From Halorubellus salinus (GTDB lineage: Archaea; Halobacteriota; Halobacteria; Halobacteriales; Natrialbaceae): a DNA stretch of 64,000 nt. A model generated the notes under the pieces. It ran no database searches. It had not been told where the DNA came from and was given only the letters and a program-made list of their open reading frames with translations. The translations under genes and the position numbers were made by a program. The stretch lies in NCBI RefSeq assembly GCF_020567525.1, contig NZ_JAJCVI010000005.1, forward strand, positions 310,001-374,000, read 5' to 3'. Within the stretch, counting starts at the first letter, position 1; the number at the start of each line of letters is the position of its first letter. Shown piece by piece: positions 43,894 to 51,904 of this stretch.

Positions 43894-46014
43894 GTGGTAT
43901 CCGACAACGCACTGCGCGTGGCTGGAACGCTGACAGTACTGCTTCTCGTGGTCACCGCGTCGCCGGCAGCGGCGGCTGCGGCGGGCGGAGCCACGACGAG
44001 TGACGCACCCGGTGCCGGCGACGCGGTCGCCGCGGCGGACTCGGCGACCGTCGCGCCCGACGGGAACGAGACGAACGCGACGACGCTGACGGTGCTCGCG
44101 TACAACGACGTCCAGACGGCGGCGTCGGACCCCGGCCGGATGGGTCGGCTCGTCGGCGTCGTGAACGAGCGACGGGCGGCGCACGACAACCCGACCGTCG
44201 TGGTCGGTGGCGGCGACGAGGTGAGTCCGAGTTCGCTGTCGCCGATCAGCCAGTGGCGCGTCCCGGTGGACGTGCTGAACGTCCTGGAGCCGGACGCGGA
44301 GGTCGTCGGGAACCACGACCTCGACTACGGGTTCGACGCGGTCGAGAACTACAGCGACGAGTCGGCGTTCCCGTGGCTCGCGGCGAACGTCGTCCACGAG
44401 GACGGCAGCTCGATTCCCGGGACGAAGAACTACACGATCGTGGAGCGCGACGGCGTGCGCGTCGGCGTCGTCGGCCTCGTCGACGACGCGATCAAGTCGA
44501 AGACGGCGGTCGACTTCGACGAGCGCGGGTATCGCGTCGCGGACTTCGCGCGCGTCGGCGACCGCATCGCGATGACGCTGAAGACCGAGAAGGACGTCGA
44601 CGTGGTCGTCGCCGCGGCCCACATCGGCGTGCCCGAGTCGAAGGAGCTCGCGCGTGCGAGCGACGCCATCGACGTCATCGTGACCGGCGACGACGAGGTC
44701 GCGTACGCGCCGCGGACGACGAGCGGGACGACCATCGTCGAGGCCGAGGCCCGCGGCGCGTACGTCGGCGAGGTGAACCTGACCGTGAGCGACGACGGCG
44801 TGTCGCTGGCGAGCGGGCGCCTCGTCGCGGTCGACGAGAACTCGCCGGTGAACGAGACGGCGAAGGCCATTGTCGAGGACGCGCGCGGCGAGCAACTCGA
44901 GCGGGTCGCCGGCCGGACGACGGTCGCGCTGGATTCGACGTTCGCGTCGAACTACCACGACGAGACCGCGTGGGGGAACCTCGTGACGGACGCGTTCCGC
45001 GCGGAGACCGGGGCCGCGGTCGCGGTGACGAACGCGGGCGGCATCCGCGGGAACTTCGTGATGGAGCCCGGGACGGTGACGTACGGCGACGTGTACACGT
45101 CGCTGCCGTTCGGGAACTACCTGGTGACGAAGGAGATGACGGGCGAGCAGCTCCGCGAGCTCCTGGCGAGCCAGGTCGTGCCGCGGACGTCGAACTACGG
45201 CGCGGAGGCGAAGCTCCAGGTGAGCGGCGTCGCCTACGAGTTCGTCCCGGACGAGAACGCGACCCAGCCCGTCCAGGACGTGCGCGTGAACGGCGAGGCG
45301 CTCCGCGAGGACGCGACGTACAACGTGACGATCAACTCGTACATGGCCGGGTGGAGCTTCGAGGAGCGCTACGGCTGGTCGTTCGGCGACCTGCCGACGA
45401 CGGGCGTCGACCAGTCGCTGTACGGGTCCGTGGTCGCGGAGTACGTCAACGAGACGACGCCGGTGTCGCCGGCTGACACGAACCGCATCCGCCGCGTCGA
45501 CCTGCACGTCGGTGACGCGACGGTCCCGGTTCCGCCGGGGCGGTCGGACGAGCTGACGGTTCGCGTCGACGTGCCGGCGGGCGTGTCGTCGGTGAACGGG
45601 TCGACGGTCGACGTGCAGAACGCGACGACGGGGTCGGTGTCGGCGACGAGCGCGACGGTTCGCGACGGCGTGCTCGTCGCGACGTTCGACCGCGACGCCT
45701 TCGGGACCCTGGTCGCGTCGAGCGACGACCTCGACCTGTACGCGCACTACGACGGCAGCCTGTACGGCGCTGACAACTACTTCCGCGCGGCGATCCTGAA
45801 CGTCGACCTCGACGTCCCGCCCGGTCACCAGGCGGGCGGCCCGGGGAACGCCTCCGAGGGCGAGCGCGGCCCGCCGTCGCACGCTGGCCCGCCCGAACAC
45901 GCCGGGCCGCCGGCACACGCCGGTCCCTCGGCCAAGAAGGATGACGACGAGGACGACGATGACGAGAACGACGCCCTCGTCGCGGGCGCCGGTCGCGCCG
46001 TCGCCCTCCACTGA
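43894..46014 (+). CDS. Secreted 5'-nucleotidase/metallophosphatase
   Basis: 706 residues from a GTG at 43894 (a TTG at 43864 would add ten). Signal peptide in residues 1-30 (ALRVAGTLTVLLLVVTASPA). Calcineurin-like metallophosphatase domain: LAYNDVQTAA, VVVGGGDEVSP, VVGNHDLDYGFDAVEN; the first motif has Gln where many relatives have His. The 5'-nucleotidase C-terminal domain follows with TNAGGIRGNFVMEPGTVTYG and SLPFGNYL. After about residue 550 comes a beta-domain and a Pro/His/Gly linker (GPPSHAGPPEHAGPPAHAGP) with a polyacidic tail, perhaps attached to the surface. It would release phosphate from extracellular nucleotides. Confidence 0.88.
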   Translation: MVSDNALRVAGTLTVLLLVVTASPAAAAAAGGATTSDAPGAGDAVAAADSATVAPDGNETNATTLTVLAYNDVQTAASDPGRMGRLVGVVNERRAAHDNPTVVVGGGDEVSPSSLSPISQWRVPVDVLNVLEPDAEVVGNHDLDYGFDAVENYSDESAFPWLAANVVHEDGSSIPGTKNYTIVERDGVRVGVVGLVDDAIKSKTAVDFDERGYRVADFARVGDRIAMTLKTEKDVDVVVAAAHIGVPESKELARASDAIDVIVTGDDEVAYAPRTTSGTTIVEAEARGAYVGEVNLTVSDDGVSLASGRLVAVDENSPVNETAKAIVEDARGEQLERVAGRTTVALDSTFASNYHDETAWGNLVTDAFRAETGAAVAVTNAGGIRGNFVMEPGTVTYGDVYTSLPFGNYLVTKEMTGEQLRELLASQVVPRTSNYGAEAKLQVSGVAYEFVPDENATQPVQDVRVNGEALREDATYNVTINSYMAGWSFEERYGWSFGDLPTTGVDQSLYGSVVAEYVNETTPVSPADTNRIRRVDLHVGDATVPVPPGRSDELTVRVDVPAGVSSVNGSTVDVQNATTGSVSATSATVRDGVLVATFDRDAFGTLVASSDDLDLYAHYDGSLYGADNYFRAAILNVDLDVPPGHQAGGPGNASEGERGPPSHAGPPEHAGPPAHAGPSAKKDDDEDDDDENDALVAGAGRAVALH

Positions 46015-46060
46015 CGGGGCGACGCGGACACCCTCGATTCTTCGCTGACCTGACCGGACC

Positions 46061-46096
46061 GTGTGACCTGCTCGCGGCGTGTGACCTGCCCGCGGC
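46061..46096. repeat. Two 18-bp direct repeats
   Basis: GTGTGACCTGCTCGCGGC and a one-mismatch copy lie in the 188-bp gap between the 5'-nucleotidase and purO. Confidence 0.8.
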
Positions 46097-46202
46097 GTGC
46101 TGGGTCGCGCGCGACCGGTCGACGCTGACCGAGCACGCCGCGGGGACCACCGTTCGTGCATACATCGACGCCTATTAGGTGCCGAGTTGCGCACGGTCGT
46201 GT

Positions 46203-46784
46203 ATGTACGTCGGACGATTCGTGGTCGTCGGGCCGGACGTGGCAGCGTATCGAGTGAGCTCGCGGTCGTTCCCGAACCGGGAGATCCGCGAGCGCGAGGA
46301 CGCGCTGACGGTCGGGCCGACGCCGGACGCCCCCGAGACGGACAATCCGTACGTGGAGTACAACTGCGTGCGGGAGACGACCGACGGCGCGCAGGCGGTC
46401 CTGGGGAACGGCTCGCACGTCGACCCGGTCGTGGAGAAGCTCGACCTCGGGTATCCGGCGCGGGACGCCCTCGCGAGCGTCCTGCTCGCGCTCGACTTCG
46501 AGAAGGACGACTACGACACGCCCCGCGTCGCGGGCGTCCTCGACGACGACGGCGACGCGTACGTCGGTATCGTCCACCGCGACGCGCTGCTCGTCCGCGA
46601 GGTCGACGAACCGACCATCGTCGCGACCTACGAGACGGACGCACCCGAGCCGTTCGCGCTCGACGCGACGGACGCCGCGGGTGCGGCCGTCGAGGTCTAC
46701 GAGCACGCGTTCGAGCACGCGGTCTGTGCCGCGGGCGTCGCCCGCGACGGCGACGGATTCGAGACCGCGATTCACAACGGGTAA
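46203..46784 (+). CDS. purO: IMP cyclohydrolase, archaeal PurO type
   Basis: 193 residues from ATG 46203 ([20 protein letters not shown]). The N-terminal GRFVVVG and [12 protein letters not shown] motif, and central [20 protein letters not shown]-like segment with cysteine, are characteristic of PurO, which closes FAICAR to IMP as the last step of purine synthesis in archaea lacking PurH cyclohydrolase. Convergent with the patatin gene. Confidence 0.93.
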   Translation: MYVGRFVVVGPDVAAYRVSSRSFPNREIREREDALTVGPTPDAPETDNPYVEYNCVRETTDGAQAVLGNGSHVDPVVEKLDLGYPARDALASVLLALDFEKDDYDTPRVAGVLDDDGDAYVGIVHRDALLVREVDEPTIVATYETDAPEPFALDATDAAGAAVEVYEHAFEHAVCAAGVARDGDGFETAIHNG

Positions 46785-46809
46785 TTGCTCTGAGCCGGGT
46801 TTCCGGCCG

Positions 46810-47919
46810 TTAATCGTCGCCGTGGGCCTCGTGGGCGCGGGTGGCGTCGACGTGGAAGTGCTCGTCGACGTCGCCGGCGCGGCGGCGCTCGCAGAACTCG
46901 CTGGCGGCGTCCCGCCCGAGGTCGACGAGGTCCCCGATGAAGTCGGCGTCGCGGTCGAGTTTCGTCGCGTACGAGAGGTCGCGGTCGAGTTCGATGCGGC
47001 GGAGTTTCACCTGCTGGAAGTCGCTCTCGGGGAGGTGGCCGGCGTCGATCCAGTCGTTGACGCGCTCGAGGAAGTGCAGTTGTTGGTTGAGGGAGATGTT
47101 CCCGGAGAGTTCGTTCCGGCGGTCGCGGATCTCGCGGAGCGTCGTCGGTCGGTCGTCGGTGTCCTGCGGGTTGATCTGGACCACCCAGAGCTCCTCGGGT
47201 TTCCGGTGGCGGTCGACGTCCATGAGGTCGCGGATCGGTGGGTTGTTCGAGAACATGCCGTCCCAGTGGAGGTGCCCGTCGATCTCGACGCCGGGGAAGA
47301 GGTCGGGGATGGCGCTGGAGGCGAGGATGGCGTCGGCGGTCACCTCGGCGTCGACGAACGTCTCGAACGCGCCCGCGTCGACGTTCACGGTGCCGACGGC
47401 GAGCCGCGGGCACTCGGGCGTCGCGAGGTCGGGGAAGGCGTCGAAGTCGATGTTCGCGGTGAGTGCGCGTCGGAGGCGGCGCTGGCCGAGCGCTGCACCC
47501 GGGTTCTGGTAGGGACTGATGCCGGGCGTCGGGTACCCGCTCGCTTCGACGCTCGACCCCCAGACGGTGACGCCGTTGAGCGCGCGGTCCATCGGCGTGG
47601 TCGCCGCGACGTCGTGCCACACCGCCTCGAGGACGCTCGCGGGCGTCTCGTCGTCCGCGAGCAGGCCGTACCACGCGGCGCTCGCGCACACCGCACCGCC
47701 GCTCGTGCCGGAGAGCCCGACGATCTCGCAGTCCGGGTCGTCGAGCAGGACCTCGAGCGCGCCGGCGGTGAACGCGGTGTGGCTGCCGCCGCCCTGGCAC
47801 GCGATGGCGACGCGCGTGCTATCGTCGGACTCGGTCGCCGCGTCGTCGCTCGCGCTGGGATCCGTCGCCGCGTCGTCGCTCGCGCTGGATTCGGTCGCGG
47901 TGTCGGGGTCGTCGACCAT
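46810..47919 (-). CDS. Patatin-like protein, PhaZh1-type PHA depolymerase candidate
   Basis: 369 residues. After an acidic repetitive N-terminus (two copies of ASDDAAT), the patatin core shows the oxyanion glycine run ACQGGGSHTAFTAGAL, nucleophile elbow GLSGTSGGAV (Ser) and catalytic Asp in HWDGMFSNNPP. Its start overlaps the stop of the adjacent 3-hydroxybutyrate dehydrogenase gene (TGATG). In Haloferax mediterranei the granule-associated patatin PhaZh1, encoded beside bdhA, depolymerises polyhydroxyalkanoate; the same arrangement here suggests that role. A generic phospholipase activity is the alternative. Confidence 0.85.
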   Translation of the reverse strand: MVDDPDTATESSASDDAATDPSASDDAATESDDSTRVAIACQGGGSHTAFTAGALEVLLDDPDCEIVGLSGTSGGAVCASAAWYGLLADDETPASVLEAVWHDVAATTPMDRALNGVTVWGSSVEASGYPTPGISPYQNPGAALGQRRLRRALTANIDFDAFPDLATPECPRLAVGTVNVDAGAFETFVDAEVTADAILASSAIPDLFPGVEIDGHLHWDGMFSNNPPIRDLMDVDRHRKPEELWVVQINPQDTDDRPTTLREIRDRRNELSGNISLNQQLHFLERVNDWIDAGHLPESDFQQVKLRRIELDRDLSYATKLDRDADFIGDLVDLGRDAASEFCERRRAGDVDEHFHVDATRAHEAHGDD

Positions 47920-48803
47920 CAGTACGTGAAGAGGTGGCCGCCGTCCCACGTGAGGTCGCCGCCGTCGAGGTGCCGGCCGTGCTTGCTGAACCCGAGGACG
48001 AAGAGGTTCGCCACCTCGACGGGCTCCATCATCTCCTTGACCTTCGCGTCGCCGAGCATCACGTCCTCGACCACCGCCTGCTCGCTGATGCCGCGTTCCG
48101 CGGCGGTGTCGGGTATCTGTTCGGTGACCAGCGGCGTCTTCACGTAGCCCGTCGACACCGAGAACGCGCGGAGCGTCCCGTCGCCCTCGGCGGCGATGGA
48201 CTGCGTGAGCCCCCGCAGGCCGAACTTCGCGGAGATGTACGCGGCCTTGTCCTCGGTCGCGGTATGCCCGTGGATGCTCGCCATGTTCCCGATGGCGCCC
48301 GTCCCCGCCGTCTCGTCGTCCTCGCCACCGCTCTCGCGGATGTGCGGCATCGCGTGCTTCGCGAGCACGAACGGCGCGCGCAGCATGACGCGATGCATGA
48401 GGTCGAACTTCTCGACGGGGAAGTCCTCGATGGGAGCGATGTGCTGGAGACCCGCGATGTTCGCGACGTACTTCACGTCGCCGTGGTCGGCGGCGGCGTC
48501 GACGATGCTCGCGATGTCGTCGTCGACGGTGAGGTCGGCCTCGTGCGTCTCGACTGCGCCGTCGACGTCGAGCTCGTCGGCGCGGTCGACGGCGTCCGCG
48601 AGCCCGGCCTCGTCGAGGTCCGTGGCGAGGACGGTGAGGCCGTTCGCGGCGAGCGCGACCGCTGTCGCACGACCGATACCGGACGCCGCGCCGGTGACGA
48701 TGGCGACGTTCCCCGCCTCGAACGCGGGGTCGTCGACGGTCATGACGTTCTCGTGCGTGACGGGCTCGGGCGCGAAGTCCTCGGAATCGGAATCGGCGGT
48801 CAT
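47919..48803 (-). CDS. bdhA: 3-hydroxybutyrate dehydrogenase (SDR family)
   Basis: 294 residues. Short-chain dehydrogenase: NAD-binding TGAASGIGRATAVALA, NIAGLQHIAPIEDFP (a typical D-3-hydroxybutyrate dehydrogenase segment), catalytic Ser in NMASIHGHTAT and Tyr/Lys in AAYISAKFGLRG, C-terminal GRHLDGGDLTWDGG. An extra acidic N-terminus of about 25 residues precedes the fold. It oxidises 3-hydroxybutyrate to acetoacetate; together with the patatin gene it would mobilise stored PHB. The first gene of the pair. Confidence 0.88.
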   Translation of the reverse strand: MTADSDSEDFAPEPVTHENVMTVDDPAFEAGNVAIVTGAASGIGRATAVALAANGLTVLATDLDEAGLADAVDRADELDVDGAVETHEADLTVDDDIASIVDAAADHGDVKYVANIAGLQHIAPIEDFPVEKFDLMHRVMLRAPFVLAKHAMPHIRESGGEDDETAGTGAIGNMASIHGHTATEDKAAYISAKFGLRGLTQSIAAEGDGTLRAFSVSTGYVKTPLVTEQIPDTAAERGISEQAVVEDVMLGDAKVKEMMEPVEVANLFVLGFSKHGRHLDGGDLTWDGGHLFTY

Positions 48804-48857
48804 CGCCTAGATGCGCGCCCGCCGACGGGAAGAATCTACCTCCGGGGCATCTCGTCG

Positions 48858-48872
48858 GGCATGTATATTCAC
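48858..48872. promoter_or_regulatory. TATA-like element between bdhA and phosphoesterase gene
   Basis: GCATGTATATTCACC at 48858-48872 in the 107-bp divergent spacer; spacing of about 40-50 bp to the ATG at 48911 fits the plus-strand gene. The TGTATATTC core is partly symmetric and could serve both directions. Confidence 0.35.
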
Positions 48873-48910
48873 CGGGAGACTGAAAGGGTCGAGTGGCATA
48901 TTCCGAGCGT

Positions 48911-49570
48911 ATGCGTGTCGCCGTCATCTCCGACGTCCACGGGAATCGCGTGGCGCTCGATGCCGTTCTCGACGACATGCCTCGCGTCGCCGGCGTGCTC
49001 TGCGCTGGCGACGTCGTCGGCTACGGGCCGTGGCCGGCCGAGTGCGTCGACCGGGTGCGTCGCGAGGGCGCGACCGCCGTGATGGGGAACCACGACCGCG
49101 CGGTCGTCCAGGACTCGGGGTTCCGGTTCAACGACATGGCTCAGGCCGGCGTCGCGTACGCTCGCGAGCACCTCGACGACGACCACTTCGAGTACCTCGC
49201 CTCGCTTCCCGAGGAACGCCTCGCCGCCGACGGCCGAGTGAAGATCGTGCACGGTCACCCGGACGACCCCGACCACTACACGCGACCGCACGAGTTCTCG
49301 CCGCGCCTCCTGGACGACGAGGACGTCCTCGTCATGGGCCACACGCACGTCCAGGCCCACGAGAAGTACGGCGAGGGTATCGTGATGAACCCCGGGAGCG
49401 TCGGCCAGCCCCGCGACGGCGACCCCGACGCCGCGTACGCGCTCCTCGACCTCGACCGGATGACCGTCGAGGAACGCCGCGTCGAGTACGACGTCGACGC
49501 CGTCCAGGAGGCGGTCGAGGAAGCCGGGTTACCGAAACGCATCGGGACGCGCCTCGCTCGCGGCGAGTAG
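48911..49570 (+). CDS. Metallophosphoesterase, YfcE/MJ0936-like
   Basis: 219 residues from ATG 48911. All five calcineurin-type motifs: DVHGN (D8, H10), GDVVGYG, GNHDRA, HGHP and GHTH, followed by NPGSVGQPRDGDP typical of the small archaeal/bacterial phosphodiesterases acting on 2',3'-cyclic or other diesters. Divergent from bdhA; substrate unassigned. Confidence 0.9.
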   Translation: MRVAVISDVHGNRVALDAVLDDMPRVAGVLCAGDVVGYGPWPAECVDRVRREGATAVMGNHDRAVVQDSGFRFNDMAQAGVAYAREHLDDDHFEYLASLPEERLAADGRVKIVHGHPDDPDHYTRPHEFSPRLLDDEDVLVMGHTHVQAHEKYGEGIVMNPGSVGQPRDGDPDAAYALLDLDRMTVEERRVEYDVDAVQEAVEEAGLPKRIGTRLARGE

Positions 49571-49975
49571 TCGACGCTCCCGTCACCGCCGACCGCACCA
49601 CGCCTCCCCTCCCCCTGCTCGCAGCGCGCGCGGTCCCGCGTGCGCTGCTCGCGGCCCGGCCGGCGGGTCGAATCGAACGTGAGACCGCCGGCTGGCGCGC
49701 GCTGTCGCAGTCGCGCGACCGGAGGAGCGCGGCTGCGTCGATACCGTGCGAGGGAGGAGCGAGACGACGACCGGAGGGAGTCGGCGAGCGAGTCGGCTGG
49801 GGAGGCCGTGGCTGCGGTGCGGTCGCGGCGGGCACGGAGAACGAGTCACCGGACGCGAGCGACCATCGGGCGCGAGCCGTCCGGCCCTCTTTCACCCATG
49901 TTTTTGCGCCGAGTGGTTCCCGGAGCGAACGGAGTGAGCGGAGTGAGCGAGTGAACCCGAGGCGGGAAAAGCTGG
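49571..49975. other. Intergenic region, 405 bp, between convergent genes
   Basis: No coding frame with good composition. The right end (49916-49960) has short tandem runs of GAGTGAGCG type and flanking GTTC/GAAC arms that could fold as a terminator for the aspartate kinase gene. Confidence 0.55.
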
Positions 49976-51154
49976 TCAGTACCGGTCCTGGACGAGTTCG
50001 AGCGTCTCCTCGCGGTCGTCCCAGTCGACGAAGATGGCGACGCTCGTCGCCGACGTCATGACGTCGTGGATGTTGATGTTCGCGTCCGCGATGGGGTCGA
50101 CGATGTCGCGGATGACGCCCGGTCGGTTCGGGAGTTCCCCGCCGGTGACGCGGACGACGGCGACGTCGTCGTCGACCGTGACCGAGGAGAGGTGCTCCTC
50201 GTCGATGACCTCGCGATGCAGGATGTTCTCCGCGCGCTCGGCCTCGGTCTCGTCCACGTAGAACGTCACCGAGTCCATGCCCGAGGAGACGGCGTCGACG
50301 TTGATGCCGGACTCCGAGAGGGACTTCGAGAGGGTGTGGAACACGCCCGTCTGGTTCCGGATGGCGCGGCCCGCGACCGTGAGGCACGCCAGCGGACTCT
50401 CGCGCATGTCCACGAGGTTCTCGAACTTCCCCGTCACGCGCGTCCCGCCCGAGAGCAGGTCGCCGTGCTGGTAGTGGACGACGCGAACGTTCAGGTCGTC
50501 GTCCTTGTAACTGAGCGCGGACGGCGCGACGACCTCGGCGCCGCGGAACGAGAGGTTCCGGAGTTCGTCCACCGATATCTGGCCGACGTTCCGCGCACCC
50601 TCGACGACGTGCGGGTCGCCCGTCATCACGCCCTCGACGTCGGTGATGATGACGACCTCGTCCGCGTCCATGTACTTCCCGAGCATCACCGCAGTCGTGT
50701 CACTCCCACCGCGACCGAGCGTCGTCACGGTCCCGTCCGGCCCCTCCGCGAGGAACCCCGTGATGACCGGGACCGTCTCCGTGAGGTCGCTCGCGACCGC
50801 CGCCGCGCGCTCGGTCGTCGTCTCGACGTCCACCTCGCCCGCCTCGTTCGTCACGACCGGCCAGTCGTCGACGCCCGGTTCGTAGAACTTCGCGTCGATA
50901 CCGCGCGCGGCGAGCGCCGCCTTCAGCATCCGGACCGACGTCCGCTCGCCCATCGACACGATCTCCGCGCGGTCGAGTTCGTCGACCTCGAACTGGATCT
51001 CGTCCAGGAGCTCGTCGGTCGTGTTCCCCATCGCGCTCGCGACCACCGCGATCTCGTGGCCCTCGCGGACCGCCGCCGCGATCGAGTCCGCTGCACGATT
51101 GATGCGGTCCCCACTGCCGAGGCTCGTCCCACCGAACTTCGCGACTACGCGCAT
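49976..51154 (-). CDS. lysC: Aspartate kinase
   Basis: 392 residues. N-terminal KFGGTSLGSG nucleotide/aspartate signature, ASAMGNTTDELL, MGERTSVRM, and TLGRGGSDTTAVMLG. Two ACT domains at the C-terminus (AIRNQTGVFHTLSKSLSESG, then ELPNRPGVIRDIVDPIADAN) would sense lysine or threonine. It makes aspartyl phosphate for the threonine, methionine and lysine branches. A possible TATA (GAGTTATCTC) lies about 70 bp upstream. Confidence 0.96.
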   Translation of the reverse strand: MRVVAKFGGTSLGSGDRINRAADSIAAAVREGHEIAVVASAMGNTTDELLDEIQFEVDELDRAEIVSMGERTSVRMLKAALAARGIDAKFYEPGVDDWPVVTNEAGEVDVETTTERAAAVASDLTETVPVITGFLAEGPDGTVTTLGRGGSDTTAVMLGKYMDADEVVIITDVEGVMTGDPHVVEGARNVGQISVDELRNLSFRGAEVVAPSALSYKDDDLNVRVVHYQHGDLLSGGTRVTGKFENLVDMRESPLACLTVAGRAIRNQTGVFHTLSKSLSESGINVDAVSSGMDSVTFYVDETEAERAENILHREVIDEEHLSSVTVDDDVAVVRVTGGELPNRPGVIRDIVDPIADANINIHDVMTSATSVAIFVDWDDREETLELVQDRY

Positions 51155-51376
51155 CCCGCCACCTCGTGACCGTCGACGTCCGCACTTCGGAGAGTCATGG
51201 CCCCACCTAACCCGCGCCGCGAGATAACTCCTGTCCTCCGGGGAAAGAACTGCCGGTCACCCACGCGCGTATCCCCGAGAACCGCTCCGGTATCACGGTC
51301 ACTCCGTCGGGTGAGACGCCCGGCCGACCGCCGCGTCGTCGCGGGGAGTTATGGTCGTGCGGTTCGTTAGCAATCG

Positions 51377-51811
51377 ATGATGCGTGTACGTGACGCGGTG
51401 GAAGCGGATGCGGAGGCGATGGCGGCCATCGCCGACGCGCCGGCGGACGTGATGCGGAACATCGTCCACGACCGGACGGTCCGCGTCGTCGAACGGGAGG
51501 CCAACGCCAGGGACGAGAACGCCGACGCGAACGACGCGGACCCCGACGACGTCGTCGGGTTCGTGAGCTTCGACGTGCGCGGCGACGTCGTCCACGTCAC
51601 ACAGATAGACGGGACGCCCGACGCGTGCGAGTTACTGCTCGCCGAACCCATCCGGTTCGCCGAACACGAGAGCATGCGCGTGGAACTCCTCGTCACCGAC
51701 GCGGACGGCGACGTCGCCGCAGCCGCCGAACGCGTCGGCTTCCGGAACGACGGCTCCGGCCCGCGCTTCGACGGCGAACGGACCGTCCGCTACCGGCTCT
51801 CACCCGCCTGA
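51377..51811 (+). CDS. Small GNAT-like acetyltransferase domain protein
   Basis: 144 residues (second Met at 51380 equally plausible). The N-terminus VRDAVEADAEAMAAIADAPA is typical of GNAT proteins, and the C-terminal VELLVTDADGDVAAAAERVG followed by GFRNDG matches their final strand-helix. The acetyl-CoA loop is short and lacks the usual QxxGxG/A motif, so activity is doubtful. Confidence 0.68.
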   Translation: MMRVRDAVEADAEAMAAIADAPADVMRNIVHDRTVRVVEREANARDENADANDADPDDVVGFVSFDVRGDVVHVTQIDGTPDACELLLAEPIRFAEHESMRVELLVTDADGDVAAAAERVGFRNDGSGPRFDGERTVRYRLSPA

Positions 51812-51823
51812 ATCCTCCCGCAC

Positions 51824-51878
51824 CGGCCCGAACCTCGCTCTCGGTCGACGTAGCGGCCCGAACCTCGCTCTCGGTCGA
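51824..51878. repeat. 25-bp direct repeat between convergent genes
   Basis: CGGCCCGAACCTCGCTCTCG plus GTCGA occurs at 51824-51848 and 51854-51878, followed by a short palindrome (GAGTCG CT CGACTC). It may contribute to termination of both genes. Confidence 0.85.
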
Positions 51879-51904
51879 GTCGCTCGACTCGGCGTCGCGC
51901 GCGG

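Noticed and set aside
49640-49954. Possible gene in the 405-bp gap after the phosphoesterase
   Set aside because: Arg-rich frames on both strands, no start signal and poor third-position composition.
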